This document shows positions 61,301 to 64,000 of a stretch of DNA of 64,000 nucleotides, piece after piece. The DNA is from Apteryx mantelli (lineage: Eukaryota > Chordata > Aves > Apterygiformes > Apterygidae). Where the stretch lies: the NCBI RefSeq assembly GCF_036417845.1, contig NC_089984.1:3224001-3288000 (forward strand), written 5' to 3'. The number at the start of each line of letters is the position of its first letter. The stretch's first letter is position 1. Below the pieces are notes generated by a model. That model made no database searches and had not been told where the DNA came from. It saw only the letters and a program-made list of their open reading frames with translations. A program made the translations under genes and the position numbers.

Positions 61301-63200
61301 CGTAGTCTGTGTGGGTGTCTTGCTAGTTATTTCAGCCCTTTGCAACTCACCTTCCCCATCAGTGCGCTTAAGATACTTGCCTTTTAAAGAGAGCTTAGTT
61401 TTAACTTAAAAATAACCACAAAAGCACACTAATTAATGCACGTACTTGCTTGTTGGGGACCGTGACACCTAGGTTGGATAGTATCAAAAAGCAGGTTTGT
61501 ATTGACTACTGTTTATAGTTCCTGGATACCCAATATTTAGTTTTGAAGAAGAAAAGAGGGGAATGACATCTGCATCCCAAAGCTTACATTCTGCTCAAGC
61601 CCTTCTACAGTCGGGCGCAACAGTCAGTCTGGAAGACTGTTCTTGTACCCTTCAGGACTTATGCCAAATAGGCAGCAATTAATGTCTTTATCAGTTATGC
61701 CAGCTGTCCCAATGTTACTCCTTCTATAAATTTTGCTATTGTCATCCTTGTCAAAGTATTTTAATAGCATTTGCACGCTTAGTGCTATCACAAGACATTT
61801 TTGTATCAGTATTGTAAATAGTTCGGTAGTGTTTGTCAGTGTTCCCTTCTAGCTACTGAAATAACCTTGATTATTCGTGTTTTGCATGTTTTACTCCTTC
61901 ACTATTGATTGTGCAGAAGAGTAGTCATGTTCCCAAATCTGTCTTGTGAGAACCGGTTGTCAGTCCTCATGGGCAGATACTTCCTGAAACAGCGTTTAAA
62001 ACCTAGTAACTGCTTTTTTGAGCTGCCTCTTCCTAGGGTTGCATAAACCTTAACTCACCTTCAAGTTTTCCTTGAATTAGTAAGGGCAACGGCAGTTTAT
62101 TTTGATACCTTCTCACATCTTTCTATCAAGAGCCATGAGCAGAAGGATGAACGATCTCCAGATATTCCACAGAACGTTATCACAGGGGTTGGTTCTCGAG
62201 TGCTAGAATTAAAACTGAAAGCGTATTACTTAGGGCGTGGATGTGCAACTTTTTATTCTGCTGTAGCCAGCTTGTCTCTTGTTCTTGTCCGTAATACTTC
62301 GTGATACAACCAGGCTTTGTTATGTCTCTCTTATGGAGGGCTAAGATCATTTGTATGTGCTCTGGGCTGAAAGCGTGAACACTTAGTGGTGTTGTAGAGT
62401 GGCTAAAGCCTTGACTCAGTTAACTGCAAGGCACATGGAAACGACAGCTAGAAGTGGTTTTTTGAGATGGAATATAGAGTGTTCAGCTACAAAGTATTTC
62501 TGTGAGTCTTGGGTGGGGGGTTCTTCTTAGGGAAAGTGAATTTTGGACAAGTTTGGTATTGGGAGAAACAAACAAATCACTTCACTACCTGTGTTTTACT
62601 TTGTTAGTGAGGATATGCTTAGGACTTAGTTGTTTCTTTTAATAACCTCATTACTGAGTGTGATTAATATTGCTTAAAATGTCCCCAGAATGATCTGTTG
62701 AATTAAATTTATTTTTTTAAGCAGGGCAGTTTATCCTTGTCACCTGATTTTGCAGAATATGTATTGAAAGCACCCCCTAGATGTAGGGAGTCAATCCTCT
62801 GTTAAAGATGATTGGGAAATTTCAGACAAAAGCTGCTATTGCTTAGGGCAACGGGAGACTAAATGTGTCAGTGCATTTTTTTTTTCTTTTCCTATCATTA
62901 ATATAAATGCATATGCTCAAATGTTTAGTTTCATGTGCTCCTGGAATCAGAGTATCCTAGATCTGTTTCTGCTGAGTGATTTGCCTCGTGTACAATCAGA
63001 TAGCTTTCCGTAGTGTGTATCCTCGTCTCCCGTTTGAGGGATCAGTCTGTCACTGAAATTTGACTGAAGGTCCACTCAGGGCAAAGTTGAGATAAATGTT
63101 ACGTATGTTTATTTTTGTTCTTTAATAATTTAAATCTCTTTTGTTTAAGGCTCTGAAACAGAGAGAAGCAATCTTGAAGCTAATTTTGAAAAATGAAAAT
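52200..63200 (+). CDS. ATAD1: ATAD1 (Msp1) gene, coding exons for residues 1-277
   Basis: Outer mitochondrial and peroxisomal membrane AAA ATPase (Msp1/Thorase) that extracts mistargeted tail-anchored proteins and, in neurons, helps disassemble AMPA receptor-GRIP1 complexes. Seven coding exons of 162, 99, 121, 201, 107, 90 and 51 nt splice in one frame to 831 nt (277 of about 361 residues). Visible are the N-terminal transmembrane helix (about residues 15-38), the linker, Walker A GPPGCGKT (133-140), pore-loop KWYGES, Walker B IIFIDE (Asp192, Glu193), sensor-1 region GATNRPQ and the Arg-finger region MRRMPTRF. Splice sites are all GT-AG. The C-terminal lid (one or two more exons) lies past the right edge. 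The protein is almost identical to human, and the gene is intact as far as seen. Confidence 0.98.
52362..54070 (+). other. ATAD1: ATAD1 intron between coding exons 1 and 2
   Basis: 1.7 kb of AT-rich intron ending in a (GTTTT)5 tract before the acceptor. No other feature was recognised. Confidence 0.9.
54036..54060 (+). repeat. (GTTTT)5 repeat before ATAD1 coding exon 2
   Basis: Five perfect GTTTT units ending 10 bases before the exon at 54071. They lie within the acceptor pyrimidine tract. Confidence 0.95.
54071..54169 (+). CDS. ATAD1: ATAD1 coding exon 2 (residues 55-87)
   Basis: 99 nt, phase 0 both ends. Encodes [20 protein letters not shown] then [13 protein letters not shown], the linker between membrane anchor and AAA domain. 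The acceptor is CCTCCAG after a (GTTTT)5 tract. The donor is GTAAGA. Confidence 0.97.
54170..54477 (+). other. ATAD1: ATAD1 intron between coding exons 2 and 3
   Basis: Only 308 bases, the shortest intron in the window. Plain AT-rich sequence. Confidence 0.9.
54478..54598 (+). CDS. ATAD1: ATAD1 coding exon 3 (residues 88-128)
   Basis: 121 nt. Encodes [20 protein letters not shown] and on to [10 protein letters not shown] plus one base of Gly128, the start of the AAA domain. Acceptor ATATCAG, donor GTAGGA. Confidence 0.97.
54599..56184 (+). other. ATAD1: ATAD1 intron between coding exons 3 and 4
   Basis: 1.6 kb of AT-rich intron. Nothing recognised in it. Confidence 0.9.
56185..56385 (+). 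CDS. ATAD1: ATAD1 coding exon 4, Walker A and B (residues 128-195)
   Basis: 201 nt. Walker A GPPGCGKT at 56199-56222, pore-loop residues KWYGES, Walker B SIIFIDE with Asp192 and catalytic Glu193 at 56376-56381. Acceptor TTTTCAG, donor GTAAAA. Confidence 0.98.
56386..57533 (+). other. ATAD1: ATAD1 intron between coding exons 4 and 5
   Basis: 1.1 kb of AT-rich intron. Nothing recognised in it. Confidence 0.9.
57534..57640 (+). CDS. ATAD1: ATAD1 coding exon 5 (residues 195-230)
   Basis: 107 nt. Encodes [20 protein letters not shown] and [16 protein letters not shown], with the second pore-loop region. Acceptor ATACAG, donor GTGAGT. Confidence 0.97.
57641..60965 (+). other. ATAD1: ATAD1 intron between coding exons 5 and 6
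   Basis: 3.3 kb. Short G-rich and GTTT/GTTC patches at 58468-58522. The 59480-60300 stretch is more GC-rich than the rest, but I recognise no element or exon in it. Confidence 0.9.
60966..61055 (+). CDS. ATAD1: ATAD1 coding exon 6 (residues 231-260)
   Basis: 90 nt, phase 0. Encodes [18 protein letters not shown] and [12 protein letters not shown]. Contains the sensor-1 Asn and the arginine-finger pair. Acceptor ATACAG, donor GTAAGT. Confidence 0.97.
61056..63149 (+). other. ATAD1: ATAD1 intron between coding exons 6 and 7
   Basis: 2.1 kb of intron. Nothing recognised in it. Confidence 0.9.
63150..63200 (+). CDS. ATAD1: ATAD1 coding exon 7 (residues 261-277)
   Basis: 51 nt, phase 0. Encodes [17 protein letters not shown], the start of the C-terminal lid subdomain. 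Acceptor TTTAAG, donor GTAAGT. The next exon should begin with VDRHVDL and is outside the window. Confidence 0.96.
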
Positions 63201-64000
63201 GTAAGTAGACTTCTTTTAATGATTAATCTGCTGAATTGCTGTGGTCATGAACACAAACTCTGGAGTTGTGGAAAACATGTTTTATAATTGTCTTTCTTGG
63301 AGCAAGGCATATATTATCTACCAGAGTATTTCTGATTAGAATTTAGGAATCTTTTGTGGTTTTAGGTGTGGCTTCAAATTAAAGCAGTAGAATTGTGTAC
63401 TGGCTTAAGCACAAGCCTTGTATTAGAGCAATAGTAGTCTCGGATTTCTTGGTGAAACACTGTCTCTGAGGAAAATTACTTAATTTCTCTGTCTCCATTT
63501 CCCTGTTATATAACAAGATAATATATTTATCTCCCTAAAGATGCCAAAGATAATCATGTTTGGAAATCCCTTTGATCAGTGAAAGAAATTTCAAGCCATC
63601 ATGAAGCATTCATTCAGGAAGAAGAGATGCTGAATTTTTTGAACTCTGTAGTCTGTTGGCTCTAGTTAAGAAAGGAAGAATAACATTTTTTGACAGCGCT
63701 GCTTTTGCCATTTTGATTCAAAGTTTGTATTTTCTTTAGAGGAAAAGTCCTTCCATGGTTGTGGCTACTAGTATTAGATGGTGTTTATATCGCAGTCTGT
63801 ATTCCAAGATGTGGGGAAGGAGTAGATATGTGTGCAAGTGGTAGTATCTGTTGGCAGAATATGGAGCTTGTCCGGTATTATTGGACTTTTTGGGACCCAA
63901 ACCCTGAGCCACAGAGGATTCTGCGGCTGAAGTTGTACAAAACTTAGCTGGTAGCACTAATTCTCATTAAGTTAATGTTGTAAAGTATTTGTTGATTGAG
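63201..64000 (+). other. ATAD1: ATAD1 intron after coding exon 7 (partial)
   Basis: Runs off the right edge. No exon was seen in these 800 bases. The two overlapping open frames near 63.74-63.96 kb on opposite strands show no recognisable protein. Confidence 0.85.

Overview
The window is eukaryotic, vertebrate, nuclear DNA. Short exons with GT-AG introns spell out two well known amniote genes. Compact introns (PTEN exons 1 to 7 in about 36 kb), CR1-type LINE fragments as the only clear retroelements, very GC-rich CpG-island promoters and the low repeat load point to a bird. The species cannot be fixed from the sequence. Comparisons with human proteins below are from memory, not from a search.

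Layout. Bases 1-38,800 hold the 5' two thirds of PTEN on the minus strand: coding exons 7 to 1 at 2120-2286, 4503-4644, 9684-9922, 13344-13387, 18441-18485, 22036-22120 and 37701-37779, encoding residues 1-267. Exons 8 and 9 lie beyond the left edge. A CpG island (about 37.43-39.33 kb) holds the PTEN 5' leader and promoter. Bases 39.3-48.4 kb are intergenic, with four CR1-like fragments and one pair of phase-compatible, protein-like open segments (47.93-48.08 and 48.44-48.57 kb) that I cannot name. A second CpG island (about 48.5-49.9 kb) is the likely ATAD1 promoter and contains an 8-copy tandem repeat with a TAACGG (Myb-type) core in each copy. ATAD1 runs on the plus strand with seven coding exons in the window (52200-52361 to 63150-63200, residues 1-277). 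Its last exons lie beyond the right edge.

The two genes sit head to head, as in other amniotes. PTEN is the PIP3 phosphatase that opposes PI3K signalling. ATAD1 (Msp1) is the outer mitochondrial and peroxisomal membrane AAA ATPase that extracts mislocalised tail-anchored proteins. They are conserved neighbours, not a functional operon.

The most informative signals are in the PTEN leader. A stop-free in-frame extension begins at a Kozak-embedded ATT that matches the human PTEN-beta start and keeps its Arg6 block. An upstream ORF begins MWRD like the human MP31 micropeptide but continues in a different frame. PTEN intron 1 has U12-type (minor spliceosome) signals at both ends.
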